A DNA stretch of 29,937 nucleotides from CAYJHC01 sp964370035. GTDB taxonomy: Bacteria; Bacillota; Clostridia; Peptostreptococcales; Anaerovoracaceae. Shown here one piece after another: positions 9,216-16,276 of this stretch. The first letter of the stretch is position 1; each line of letters starts with the position of its first letter. The position numbers and the translations under genes were made by a program. The notes below the pieces were generated by a model. That model did no database searches. It was not told the origin of the DNA and saw nothing but the letters and a program-made list of their open reading frames with translations. The stretch is taken from NCBI GenBank assembly GCA_964370035.1, contig CAYJGT010000015.1, positions 1 through 29,937 on the forward strand, in the 5' to 3' direction.

Positions 9216-9971
9216 TTAATTTAGTGCTATTTCGTCACTCTTCATAGCGTCAATCCCTAAGTGGCATTTATAGTATTCTTCCAAAATTTTTTCTATGGTC
9301 TTTTCTTTTTCTCCATCAAGTTTTAGCTTTCTAAAAGTTGATAATGGCTTGCTTTCAAAAAAAATAATAATATTTAGTATATCAAAACTAACATTAAAAA
9401 TCAATGACGATAGCCTATCTTCATTATTATTTTTACTATAACAATTATTACAAAGAACTATTCCATCCGCTATAGATAATTTCGTTAAATTCTTTTCAGA
9501 TCCACAACCCCCGCAACTTACTATATTAGGCAAATAACCTAGTATTTTTAATAATTTAATCCTATATGCAATAGTCAACGTTTTAAAGTCACTTTTTCTA
9601 ATAGAAATTTCTTCTAAAAAACTTACTAAAAGATTATATACATCTACTTGTTTTTCCCCTTCATCAATAACTTTATCCGTCAACTCCAAAACTGATGAAC
9701 TTGCAATATATTTGTCTATATCCTCACCTATATTAAAGTGACTGTTCTTAGCTTCTGCTTTGGATATATTATAATAATCCCCATTCTTATATATTTCAAA
9801 TCTTGATACAGTGAAAGGGCTAAGAGGAAGGGCCGTTTTAGACTTACCTCTAAGAGTAATATTTGTCCCTACTGATAGTTTTCCAAATTTTTCAGTAAGC
9901 AAAACTAACATTTTTCTTTCATTGACAATATTTCTTCGCCTTAACACTAAACCGTCAGTTTCTAATAACAT
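9216..9971 (-). CDS. recO: DNA repair protein RecO
   Basis: A 251-residue RecO, which in the RecFOR pathway helps load RecA on SSB-coated single-stranded DNA. The N-terminal OB fold opens with the diagnostic TDGLVLRRRNIVNERKMLVLLTEKFGK. The helical C-terminal part carries the zinc motif SCGGCG...LCNNC. AAGGA followed by seven bases precedes the ATG, and the site overlaps the era stop region. Only three bases separate the era stop from the recO start, so the two are translated together. Confidence 0.95.
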   Translation of the reverse strand: MLLETDGLVLRRRNIVNERKMLVLLTEKFGKLSVGTNITLRGKSKTALPLSPFTVSRFEIYKNGDYYNISKAEAKNSHFNIGEDIDKYIASSSVLELTDKVIDEGEKQVDVYNLLVSFLEEISIRKSDFKTLTIAYRIKLLKILGYLPNIVSCGGCGSEKNLTKLSIADGIVLCNNCYSKNNNEDRLSSLIFNVSFDILNIIIFFESKPLSTFRKLKLDGEKEKTIEKILEEYYKCHLGIDAMKSDEIALN

Positions 9972-9974
9972 AAA

Positions 9975-10853
9975 CTATTCCTTATATCCGAAATTAGAAA
10001 GCATCTTATCCATGTCTCTCCAGTTTTCTTTAATCTTAACCCATAGTTCTAAATACACCTTTGTTCCTATTAGGGTTTCAATATCTTTTCTAGATGCCTG
10101 TCCAACTCCCTTCAACTTTCTTCCGCCTTTTCCTATTATTATGCCCTTATGGGATTTTTTTTCACAGTAAATAATTGCCCCAATATTAGTTATAGTTCCT
10201 TTTTCTTCATAACTTTCAATTTCAACAGCCACTCCATGTGGAATTTCGTCCTCAAGATACATTAAAAGTTTTTCTCTTATTATTTCACTTACAATAAACC
10301 TTTCTGGGTGATCCGTTATCGCTTCAGGCGGAAAATACATTGGGCCTTCATCTAGTTTTTCTTTTATTTTTCCTATAGCAGCATTAACATTTTTTCCTTC
10401 AATGGCTGAAACCCCTATAATTTCATCAAACATCTTTAAACTTTCATATTGATGATAAATTTCTTCAAATTCATTAGGTTCATGCAAATCTATTTTATTA
10501 ATAATTAGTATTTTTTGAGTATTTATTTCTTTTAAGGCATCTAATACAAATTGGTCTCCAGGTCCAATTTTTTTGCTATCATCTACAAGAAATAAAATCA
10601 AATCCACTTCTTCTAAGGTTTTTAATGCCGCCCCTGTCATAAATTCCCCAAGTTTAGTTTTTGCCTTATGTATACCTGGGGTATCAATAAAGATAATTTG
10701 AGCCTCATCATCCGTATATATCCCTTTTATAGTATTTCTTGTAGTCTGAGGTTTATCTGTTGTTATAGCAATCTTTTCACCTAAAGCGCTATTTAAAAAT
10801 GTTGATTTTCCAACATTAGGTCTTCCTATTATACTTACAAATCCACTTTTCAA
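9975..10853 (-). CDS. era: GTPase Era
   Basis: A 292-residue Era GTPase that binds 16S rRNA and assists 30S assembly. G1 GRPNVGKS (10-17), G3 DTPG (57-60), G4 NKID (119-122) and G5 SA (149-150) are intact, and a KH domain with GKGGRKLKGVG lies near residue 245. The start is TTG at 10853, overlapping the cdd stop by four bases (TTGA), with GGAGGG (10868-10863) nine bases upstream. Overlap with cdd and the near-contact with recO show tight coupling in the operon. Confidence 0.97.
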   Translation of the reverse strand: MKSGFVSIIGRPNVGKSTFLNSALGEKIAITTDKPQTTRNTIKGIYTDDEAQIIFIDTPGIHKAKTKLGEFMTGAALKTLEEVDLILFLVDDSKKIGPGDQFVLDALKEINTQKILIINKIDLHEPNEFEEIYHQYESLKMFDEIIGVSAIEGKNVNAAIGKIKEKLDEGPMYFPPEAITDHPERFIVSEIIREKLLMYLEDEIPHGVAVEIESYEEKGTITNIGAIIYCEKKSHKGIIIGKGGRKLKGVGQASRKDIETLIGTKVYLELWVKIKENWRDMDKMLSNFGYKE

Positions 10854-11239
10854 AATTTAAATCCCTCCAAAAAAATATCCTTTAACTTTTTCACAATTAA
10901 CTGGTCTTCTTCTTTTCCAACTATAACTTCTATATCAGGAGCAAATTCATGAATAAATTGCCTGCAAATCCCACAGGGCCATGCAATTGCAGAATCAGAG
11001 TAAATCGCTATTGCTTTAAAGGTCCTTTTCCCTTCTGATATAGCCTTTGAAACTGCAACTCTCTCAGCACAAATAGTAGCACCAAATGAAGCATTTTCAA
11101 TATTACATCCCGTATAAACAATTTCATCTTCAGATGTAAGAATAGCCGCTCCTACATTAAATTTTGAATATGGGGCATAAGCTAAGTAAGATGCATCTTT
11201 TGCAATTAAAAACAATTCTTTTCTTATGCTATCGTTCAT
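10850..11239 (-). CDS. cdd: Cytidine deaminase
   Basis: A 129-residue tetrameric-type cytidine deaminase converting cytidine and deoxycytidine to the uridine forms in pyrimidine salvage. The zinc site is complete: CAE (Cys57, catalytic Glu59) and PCGIC (Cys89, Cys92). The substrate loop NVGAAI follows SKF near residue 27. AAGGAG lies ten bases upstream of the start. It overlaps ybeY by 11 bases upstream and era by four bases downstream. Confidence 0.96.
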   Translation of the reverse strand: MNDSIRKELFLIAKDASYLAYAPYSKFNVGAAILTSEDEIVYTGCNIENASFGATICAERVAVSKAISEGKRTFKAIAIYSDSAIAWPCGICRQFIHEFAPDIEVIVGKEEDQLIVKKLKDIFLEGFKF

Positions 11240-11747
11240 ATTTGTTTAACTCCTTCATTATTTCTTTTTCTTTTTTTCTCATTATTTTTTTGTCACCTTC
11301 AATCATGTGATCAAACCCCAACAAATGTAATATGCTATGTACAAATAAATACATTAATTCTCTTTGAAAGCTATGATTATATTCTTCACTTTGTTCCTGA
11401 ACTTTGTCCAGTGAAATCACAACATCCCCTAAAAACAGATTACTCTCTACACCATCGATTTCCCCAGCAAAAGCTATTTCTTCTTGAATTTCTATAACAT
11501 TTTCGTATTGAGGAAAAGAAAGAACATCAGTTTCCTTATCATTGCCTCTATAGTCCCGATTTAAAGCCTTTATTTCATTAGGACTTACAAAGCTTAAGCT
11601 TACTTCAATATTGCAAATATCAACATTTTCACTTTCGAAAATTAACTCTACAACTGTAGACATATCTTTTGAAATTTCATCTTTGTTCACTTTATGCTTT
11701 TCAAGTATTTCGAAGTCTACGCACTCAATAAAAATTTGCCTACTCAA
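11229..11747 (-). CDS. ybeY: Endoribonuclease YbeY (16S rRNA maturation)
   Basis: A zinc metalloprotein of the UPF0054 family, involved in 16S rRNA 3' end maturation and ribosome quality control. The metal motif HSILHLLGFDHM lies near the C terminus, and the family strand ETDVLSFP is present. I choose a TTG start at 11747 (172 residues): AAGGAG (11759-11754) lies six bases before it and the overlap with phoH is only eight bases. The longer reading from ATG 11786 would start inside phoH without a good ribosome binding site. Confidence 0.93.
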   Translation of the reverse strand: MSRQIFIECVDFEILEKHKVNKDEISKDMSTVVELIFESENVDICNIEVSLSFVSPNEIKALNRDYRGNDKETDVLSFPQYENVIEIQEEIAFAGEIDGVESNLFLGDVVISLDKVQEQSEEYNHSFQRELMYLFVHSILHLLGFDHMIEGDKKIMRKKEKEIMKELNKYER

Positions 11748-12711
11748 ACTCTTCTCCTTCATTATTATTTTGATGATGTTCATCATATGCTTTTATTATT
11801 CTTTTTACTAATTCATGTCTTACTACATCCATAGATTTCAGATGAGTAAATCCAATACCTTTCACACCTTTAAGAATTGATTCAGCATGTAAAAGACCTG
11901 ATCCTTTCCCTTTTGGCAAATCGATTTGTGTTACATCTCCTGTGATTACACATTTTGATCCAAATCCCATTCTAGTTAAAAACATTTTCATTTGTTCTCT
12001 TGTCGTATTCTGCGCTTCGTCCAAAATGATAAATGCATTATCAAGTGTACGCCCTCTCATATAAGCTAAGGGCACTATCTCAATTACTTCCTTTTCTTTA
12101 AGTTTATTTGCAGCTTCTCTTCCTAACATATCATAAAGAGCATCATACAAAGGTCTTAAATAAGGATCCACCTTTTCCTGTAAATCCCCTGGCAAAAACC
12201 CTAGTCTCTCTCCTGCTTCTACTGCTGGTCTAGCTAAAATTATTTTTTGAATCTGCTTTTGTTTATATGCTTTAATTGCCATTGCCACAGCCAGATAAGT
12301 CTTTCCTGTTCCTGCAGGTCCTATTCCAAAGACAATATCATGCTTTTCTATTTCGCTAATATATTTTTTTTGACCTAAAGTTTTTGCTTTTATTGGCTTT
12401 CCCATATGGGTATAGCAAACAATATCCTTTTCTAGTTGGTTATCTTTGTATGAAAGGCCTTTAGAAGCTAAATCAATTACATAATCTACTTTTTGAGTAT
12501 TCAACTTCTCTCCTGTTTCTATAATGCTAATAAGTTCATTGACCACTTTTTCCACTTTCCCAGAATCTGGTCCTATTAGCGTTAAATATCCATCTCTTTG
12601 AACTAGAATACAATCAAACTGCTCTTCTATCAGCTTAAGATTTTTGTCTAAATTTCCTAATAGCTCTTTACTATCTATATTATCTTCTATTAAAATTTTA
12701 ATGTTCTCCAA
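11740..12711 (-). CDS. phoH: PhoH-like ATPase
   Basis: A 323-residue PhoH family protein. Residues ~1-100 form the small KH-like N-terminal part of the long PhoH form. The P-loop ATPase core has Walker A GPAGTGKT (131-138) and Walker B IILDEAQ (228-234), followed by TRMGFGSKCVITGD. Its biochemical role is unsettled; RNA helicase or RNase-linked roles are proposed for relatives, and neighbouring ybeY fits RNA processing. The start is TTG at 12711, five bases after AGGAGG (12722-12717). It is the first gene of the long operon. Confidence 0.95.
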   Translation of the reverse strand: MENIKILIEDNIDSKELLGNLDKNLKLIEEQFDCILVQRDGYLTLIGPDSGKVEKVVNELISIIETGEKLNTQKVDYVIDLASKGLSYKDNQLEKDIVCYTHMGKPIKAKTLGQKKYISEIEKHDIVFGIGPAGTGKTYLAVAMAIKAYKQKQIQKIILARPAVEAGERLGFLPGDLQEKVDPYLRPLYDALYDMLGREAANKLKEKEVIEIVPLAYMRGRTLDNAFIILDEAQNTTREQMKMFLTRMGFGSKCVITGDVTQIDLPKGKGSGLLHAESILKGVKGIGFTHLKSMDVVRHELVKRIIKAYDEHHQNNNEGEEFE

Positions 12712-12739
12712 AACTTCCTCCTACTTTATACTAATCTTA

Positions 12740-12766
12740 ATTATAACACATTTCGAATTATTACAA
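12740..12766 (-). promoter_or_regulatory. Promoter of the phoH-ybeY-cdd-era-recO-glyS-ppdK operon
   Basis: On the minus strand TATAAT (12745-12740) is directly preceded by TGT, an extended -10, and TTGTAA (12766-12761) lies 15 bases upstream. Transcription would start near 12733, giving a leader of about 20 bases before phoH. Confidence 0.6.
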
Positions 12767-12826
12767 CTATGTAAAAAGTATTTAAACAAGATAGCTACTA
12801 ATGCCATTGTTTACTACTAACTTAAT

Positions 12827-12858
12827 AGAAAAAAGTAGTTGCTTTTACACAACTACTT
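12827..12858 (-). terminator. Intrinsic terminator of the EAL gene
   Basis: AAGTAGTTG (12833-12841) pairs with CAACTACTT (12850-12858) around an 8-base loop. On the minus strand the stem runs into six T residues. It begins six bases after the EAL gene stop. Confidence 0.85.
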
Positions 12859-12863
12859 AGTCC

Positions 12864-14111
12864 TTATTTGATTATCAATTTTTCTAAAGGTTCTGGCTTA
12901 GCAAAATGATATCCTTGAGAATATTTTATTTCATTATCTAAAATTATCTGTTGTATTTCTGCATTTTCGACAAATTCTGCGGCTACATCTGCTCCTATAA
13001 GCTTTGCCATATAGCATATGGACTCTAAAATTATCCTATTCTCTTTGCTTTTTACTAAATTTTTAATTATGCCTCCATCTATCTTAATAGTATTCGGTTT
13101 TAAAGAGACTATTGAGATATATGTTGCAAATCCAACTCCAAAGTCATCAACAGCTATTTTGCAACCAATGTTCTTAATCTCATCCAGAAACTCTGCTAGT
13201 TCTTTATTATCATTATAGTTTTCAGTTTCAACGAATTCTATAACAACGTTTGATGGATTTGGATGTTTTTTTAATCTTTGTAAAATCCACTCTTTCATTT
13301 CATCTGTCTGTATATCATATATAGTAATATTAATTCCTAATTTACTAGATTTATTTTCAAAGTCTTTCAACGCTTTATCTATTAGCAATTTACTTAGAGG
13401 AATATACATTTTCAGTTTTTTTGCAGAATCTAAAAACATTCCCGGAGCCCAAATATTATTTTTTTCATCATATATTCTCATGAGCGCTTCATACTTATTT
13501 ATTTTACCTGCCTCATTATCATATATTCCTTGGTAAAAAGGGACCACTTTATTATTTGTGATTGCATTATTAAGAACTTGATAGACTTCTACATCTTCTT
13601 TTCTTTCGCTTAAAATAATATCTCTCTCATTATTTTCTTCTATGAAATTGTTCTGTACATTTTTATTTAAGTAATATGAACTTAGAGCTCTATCCACCAA
13701 ATCTTCTCCAAAAACAATAACAAATCTTGATATGCCACCTAAGTCTGTTTGCTTAGCCGTAACCAACTCATATTGTTCATGAAAACCTTTCATTAAGTTT
13801 TTGAAATCTTGATCACTCATATCATCATTAGCTACAGCCATAAAGTGTTTATATGTATGTGCATACACATGTATTATTTTATCCAATCCTAATTGCTCAT
13901 ATGCAACATTTCCTGATGCCAGAATTTCTCTACAGGTTTCAAAATATTTTTCTACTCCAAATGTAGCTATCATCATATCTGCATTCATAACCTCTGTCAT
14001 ACACATTTTAGTGAATTTTTTAGTTTTAAGGTCCTTTTTATATTGTTCATAACTCATCACATTAAGGTTAGGGTCTATAATCATAGTCTCTATTTTATTA
14101 TCTGCACTCAT
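12864..14111 (-). CDS. EAL domain cyclic-di-GMP phosphodiesterase
   Basis: A 415-residue protein. Residues ~175-415 form an EAL domain that hydrolyses c-di-GMP to pGpG. By motif alignment all key active-site residues are present: Glu208 of EAL, Asn261, Glu292 in IEFVE, Asp322-Asp323 in DDFG, Lys343 in KID, Glu379 in AEFVE and Gln399 in QGYHF. Activity is therefore predicted. Residues 1-174 are a mostly helical region with no signal peptide or membrane segment, no clear PAS, GAF or GGDEF domain, and several His/Tyr clusters (HVYAHTYKHF, 81-90). I do not recognise it; it may be a cytoplasmic sensor. GAGGGG precedes the ATG. The gene has its own terminator and is monocistronic. Confidence 0.92.
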   Translation of the reverse strand: MSADNKIETMIIDPNLNVMSYEQYKKDLKTKKFTKMCMTEVMNADMMIATFGVEKYFETCREILASGNVAYEQLGLDKIIHVYAHTYKHFMAVANDDMSDQDFKNLMKGFHEQYELVTAKQTDLGGISRFVIVFGEDLVDRALSSYYLNKNVQNNFIEENNERDIILSERKEDVEVYQVLNNAITNNKVVPFYQGIYDNEAGKINKYEALMRIYDEKNNIWAPGMFLDSAKKLKMYIPLSKLLIDKALKDFENKSSKLGINITIYDIQTDEMKEWILQRLKKHPNPSNVVIEFVETENYNDNKELAEFLDEIKNIGCKIAVDDFGVGFATYISIVSLKPNTIKIDGGIIKNLVKSKENRIILESICYMAKLIGADVAAEFVENAEIQQIILDNEIKYSQGYHFAKPEPLEKLIIK

Positions 14112-14340
14112 TTTTCCCCTCTTTTCTAGAGTTCATAGTATATCGAATATTTTCTAAATATAGTTTAGTAAATGAATTTATTCCCTATTATAAAATTTTA
14201 TCATATTAACCATCATTATACAATTCATTTATAATAATCTTCGTAATCATCCTAGACTTACCTACAGTAATTTACGTATAAACATAATTTCATCAAATTT
14301 ATACTTATATAACATTTGCTCTTTAAAATTATATTCGACT

Positions 14341-14706
14341 TTATATTATTATCCCATGAGGTACAGCTTTTTTAGTGGTAGAATCTACACTCACAAATTT
14401 TACATCAGCCTTCAAATGTTCCGTATCTCCCATTTCTGAAACCCCCACAACATGAATTGTCAAGCTAGTTTTTCCTACAGACACTACTTTTGCTTCAAAA
14501 TTAATTATGTCGCCTGGAAGTATTGATTTTAAAAACTCGAAATTATCCATTCTTAGAAAAAGTATCCCCTTTGAGTCTCCTCTTGCTGCAACAGCTGCAA
14601 CAAAGGCGCTCTCTATCACCCAATCTGCTGCTCTTCCTGCATATAGCACCTTATGGTGGTTTAAGTCTTCCATTCTTATCATATGTATTGTATTATATAC
14701 TTTCAT
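14341..14706 (-). CDS. Hotdog-fold acyl-CoA thioesterase-like protein
   Basis: A 121-residue single hotdog domain like the acyl-CoA hydrolases of the YciA/BACH group. The N-terminal part has LNHHKVLYAGRAADWVIESAFVAA, matching the 'N..G.l.gG.ll.w' helix region of that family. The middle has FLKSILPGDIINFEAKVVSVGKTSLTIHV, the typical second strand block. Substrate unknown. GAGGGAAACAGAAT before ATG 14706 is an acceptable ribosome binding site with a long spacer. It stands alone, with 229 bases to the EAL gene and 207 bases to yqeY. Confidence 0.85.
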   Translation of the reverse strand: MKVYNTIHMIRMEDLNHHKVLYAGRAADWVIESAFVAAVAARGDSKGILFLRMDNFEFLKSILPGDIINFEAKVVSVGKTSLTIHVVGVSEMGDTEHLKADVKFVSVDSTTKKAVPHGIII

Positions 14707-14877
14707 TATTCTGTTTCCCTCTTTAAATAATGTGCTTACTGGATTTAATTTTTTTATTGAAATCTAAATTATTTTTCACATAATCTTCACTTTTATCCAT
14801 ACATAAATACTTTTTTTATTCCTATTATTAACATAAGTATAAGCTATCTTGGTGTATAGATTTTTAATTATCTTCAT

Positions 14878-14907
14878 AAAAAGAGATAACATTTCTGTTA
14901 CCTCTTT
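14878..14907 (-). terminator. Intrinsic terminator of rpsU-yqeY
   Basis: AAAGAGATAACA (14880-14891) pairs with TGTTACCTCTTT (14896-14907), 11 of 12 positions, with a TTTC loop. On the minus strand it is followed by a run of five T. It lies seven bases after the yqeY stop. Confidence 0.8.
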
Positions 14908-14913
14908 AATATC

Positions 14914-15357
14914 TTAGGATAGATACTCATCTACAACTTTTTTTACATCTCCGCCATCTGCCTTGCCTTTAAGTTTTCCCATAACTGCTCCTATTAATTT
15001 CCCCTTTTCTTTAGGGTCTTTAATATGCATGCTTTCGCTGGTTTCCTTAACAACTGCTAATATTTCTTCTATTGACATCTGTTCTGGTAAATAACACATA
15101 AGCACTTTGATTTCTTCTTTATAGGCATCCGCTAAATCAGTTCTATCTGCTTTAATGAAATCTTCTAATGCATCTTTACGCATTTTCACTTGCTTTGTCA
15201 ATATTTTTAAAATATCTTCTTCTGTAGCTTCTTTTCTTTCATCTACTTCTAGTTGCTTTATGGCAGCCCGTGCCAAATTTATAGTGTTCTTTCGAACTTC
15301 GTCTTTAGACTTCATGGCGATTTTGTAATCATTTATTAATTGTGACTTTATATCCAT
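14914..15357 (-). CDS. yqeY: GatB/YqeY domain protein
   Basis: A 147-residue stand-alone YqeY protein, related to the C-terminal tRNA-binding helical domain of GatB. It starts with SQLINDYKIAMKSKDEVRKNTINLARAAIKQLEVDERKE and ends with IGAVMGKLKGKADGGDVKKVVDEYL, both hallmarks of the family. No catalytic activity is known; a role with tRNA or aminoacylation is proposed for relatives. AAGGAG lies seven bases before ATG 15357. It follows rpsU by 21 bases, the usual Firmicute pairing. Confidence 0.95.
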   Translation of the reverse strand: MDIKSQLINDYKIAMKSKDEVRKNTINLARAAIKQLEVDERKEATEEDILKILTKQVKMRKDALEDFIKADRTDLADAYKEEIKVLMCYLPEQMSIEEILAVVKETSESMHIKDPKEKGKLIGAVMGKLKGKADGGDVKKVVDEYLS

Positions 15358-15378
15358 TGGATCGCTCCTTAACTCTAA

Positions 15379-15561
15379 TTAGAATTTTTTATTCGCTTTT
15401 TTTCTAGCCGCTTCTGACTTTCTTTTTCTTTTTACGCTTGGTTTTTCGTAATACTCTCTTTTTCTTAATTCGCCAGAAATTCCATCTCTCGCACACGATC
15501 TTTTAAATCTCTTTAGCGCGCTTTCTAGACTCTCATTATCTTTTACAAATACTTGTGCCAT
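15379..15561 (-). CDS. rpsU: 30S ribosomal protein S21
   Basis: A 60-residue bS21, lysine/arginine-rich, with the standard opening KDNESLESALKRFKRSCARDGISGELRKREYYEKPS. It binds the 30S platform near the 3' end of 16S rRNA. Upstream, AGGAGGTGA is fully complementary to the anti-Shine-Dalgarno tail, with about 12 bases from GGAGG to ATG, slightly long. First gene of the rpsU-yqeY pair. Confidence 0.98.
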   Translation of the reverse strand: MAQVFVKDNESLESALKRFKRSCARDGISGELRKREYYEKPSVKRKRKSEAARKKANKKF

Positions 15562-15608
15562 ACCTCTTGCTCACCTCCTGACTTCGCATAATATGCCTAC
15601 AACGATTT

Positions 15609-15637
15609 ATTATACATGAAATTTTAATTTATTTCAA
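15609..15637 (-). promoter_or_regulatory. Promoter of rpsU-yqeY
   Basis: On the minus strand TTGAAA (15637-15632) and TATAAT (15614-15609) are separated by 17 bases, close to the sigma-A consensus. Transcription would start near 15602, leaving about 40 bases of leader before rpsU. The large AT palindrome ends two bases upstream of the -35. Confidence 0.8.
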
Positions 15638-15639
15638 GA

Positions 15640-15679
15640 ATTTTTAATATATAATTTATATAAATTATATATTAAAAAT
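15640..15679. repeat. 40-bp perfect palindrome made only of A and T
   Basis: Positions 15640-15679 read the same on both strands: two 20-base arms with no spacer, no mismatch and no G or C. It lies 82 bases after the nrdG stop and just upstream of the rpsU -35. It could be a weak terminator for nrdDG, an UP-like or protein-binding element for rpsU, or a cruciform-prone site. Confidence 0.75.
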
Positions 15680-15760
15680 ATTTTTCTATTTTCTATTTTT
15701 CTATAACAAATTCGTTTTTTCGTGTAAGTCAACTGTAGCTTGTATGCTTTAGTTATAAAT

Positions 15761-16276
15761 TTACATGTATTTTTCCAAAGTTACTATTTCCCCCAACTCT
15801 CTTGACTTAGGAACATCAATTATTCGTTGATTGCTGCTTCCTCTAAACTTTAAAGTCAAATCTTTTTTATCTTTCATAAATTTTCCGTCAATAAGTATGT
15901 CTACCAACTCAAACAATTTGGCAATGTTTTCATCTATCAAAGATAGCTTTATTATTTCTTCGTATCTATAACCAGAAAATAATAACACAGTTAAATTATT
16001 GTTCTTAGCCTCTTGGGCTATCATAGCACATTCTTTTGGTTGAACCAAAGGCTCTCCTCCAGATAGAGTTATACCCGTTAGAAGTTTATTATTAATAAAT
16101 TTTTTGATTACTTCATCGACAATATACTCTTCTCCACCCTCTATCTTCCAAGACTCCGGATTATGACAACCATCACAATGATGTGGACAACCTTGCGTAA
16201 AAATCACAAACCTAAGCCCTGGTCCATCAACAATTGAGTCGTTAATCATTCCTGCTATCCTAATGGTTTCTCTCAT
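15761..16276 (-). CDS. nrdG: Anaerobic ribonucleotide reductase activating protein
   Basis: A 171-residue radical SAM enzyme that makes the glycyl radical on NrdD. The 4Fe-4S motif CPHHCDGC (Cys30, Cys34, Cys37) follows FTQG, and the SAM-binding GGEP motif is present in TLSGGEPL. Its ATG overlaps the nrdD stop by one base (TAATG), so translation is coupled. Confidence 0.97.
   Translation of the reverse strand: MRETIRIAGMINDSIVDGPGLRFVIFTQGCPHHCDGCHNPESWKIEGGEEYIVDEVIKKFINNKLLTGITLSGGEPLVQPKECAMIAQEAKNNNLTVLLFSGYRYEEIIKLSLIDENIAKLFELVDILIDGKFMKDKKDLTLKFRGSSNQRIIDVPKSRELGEIVTLEKYM

Noticed and set aside
11748..11786. Longer YbeY start at ATG 11786
   Set aside because: It would give a 47-base overlap with phoH and an atypical N-terminal extension, whereas TTG 11747 has AAGGAG at six bases.
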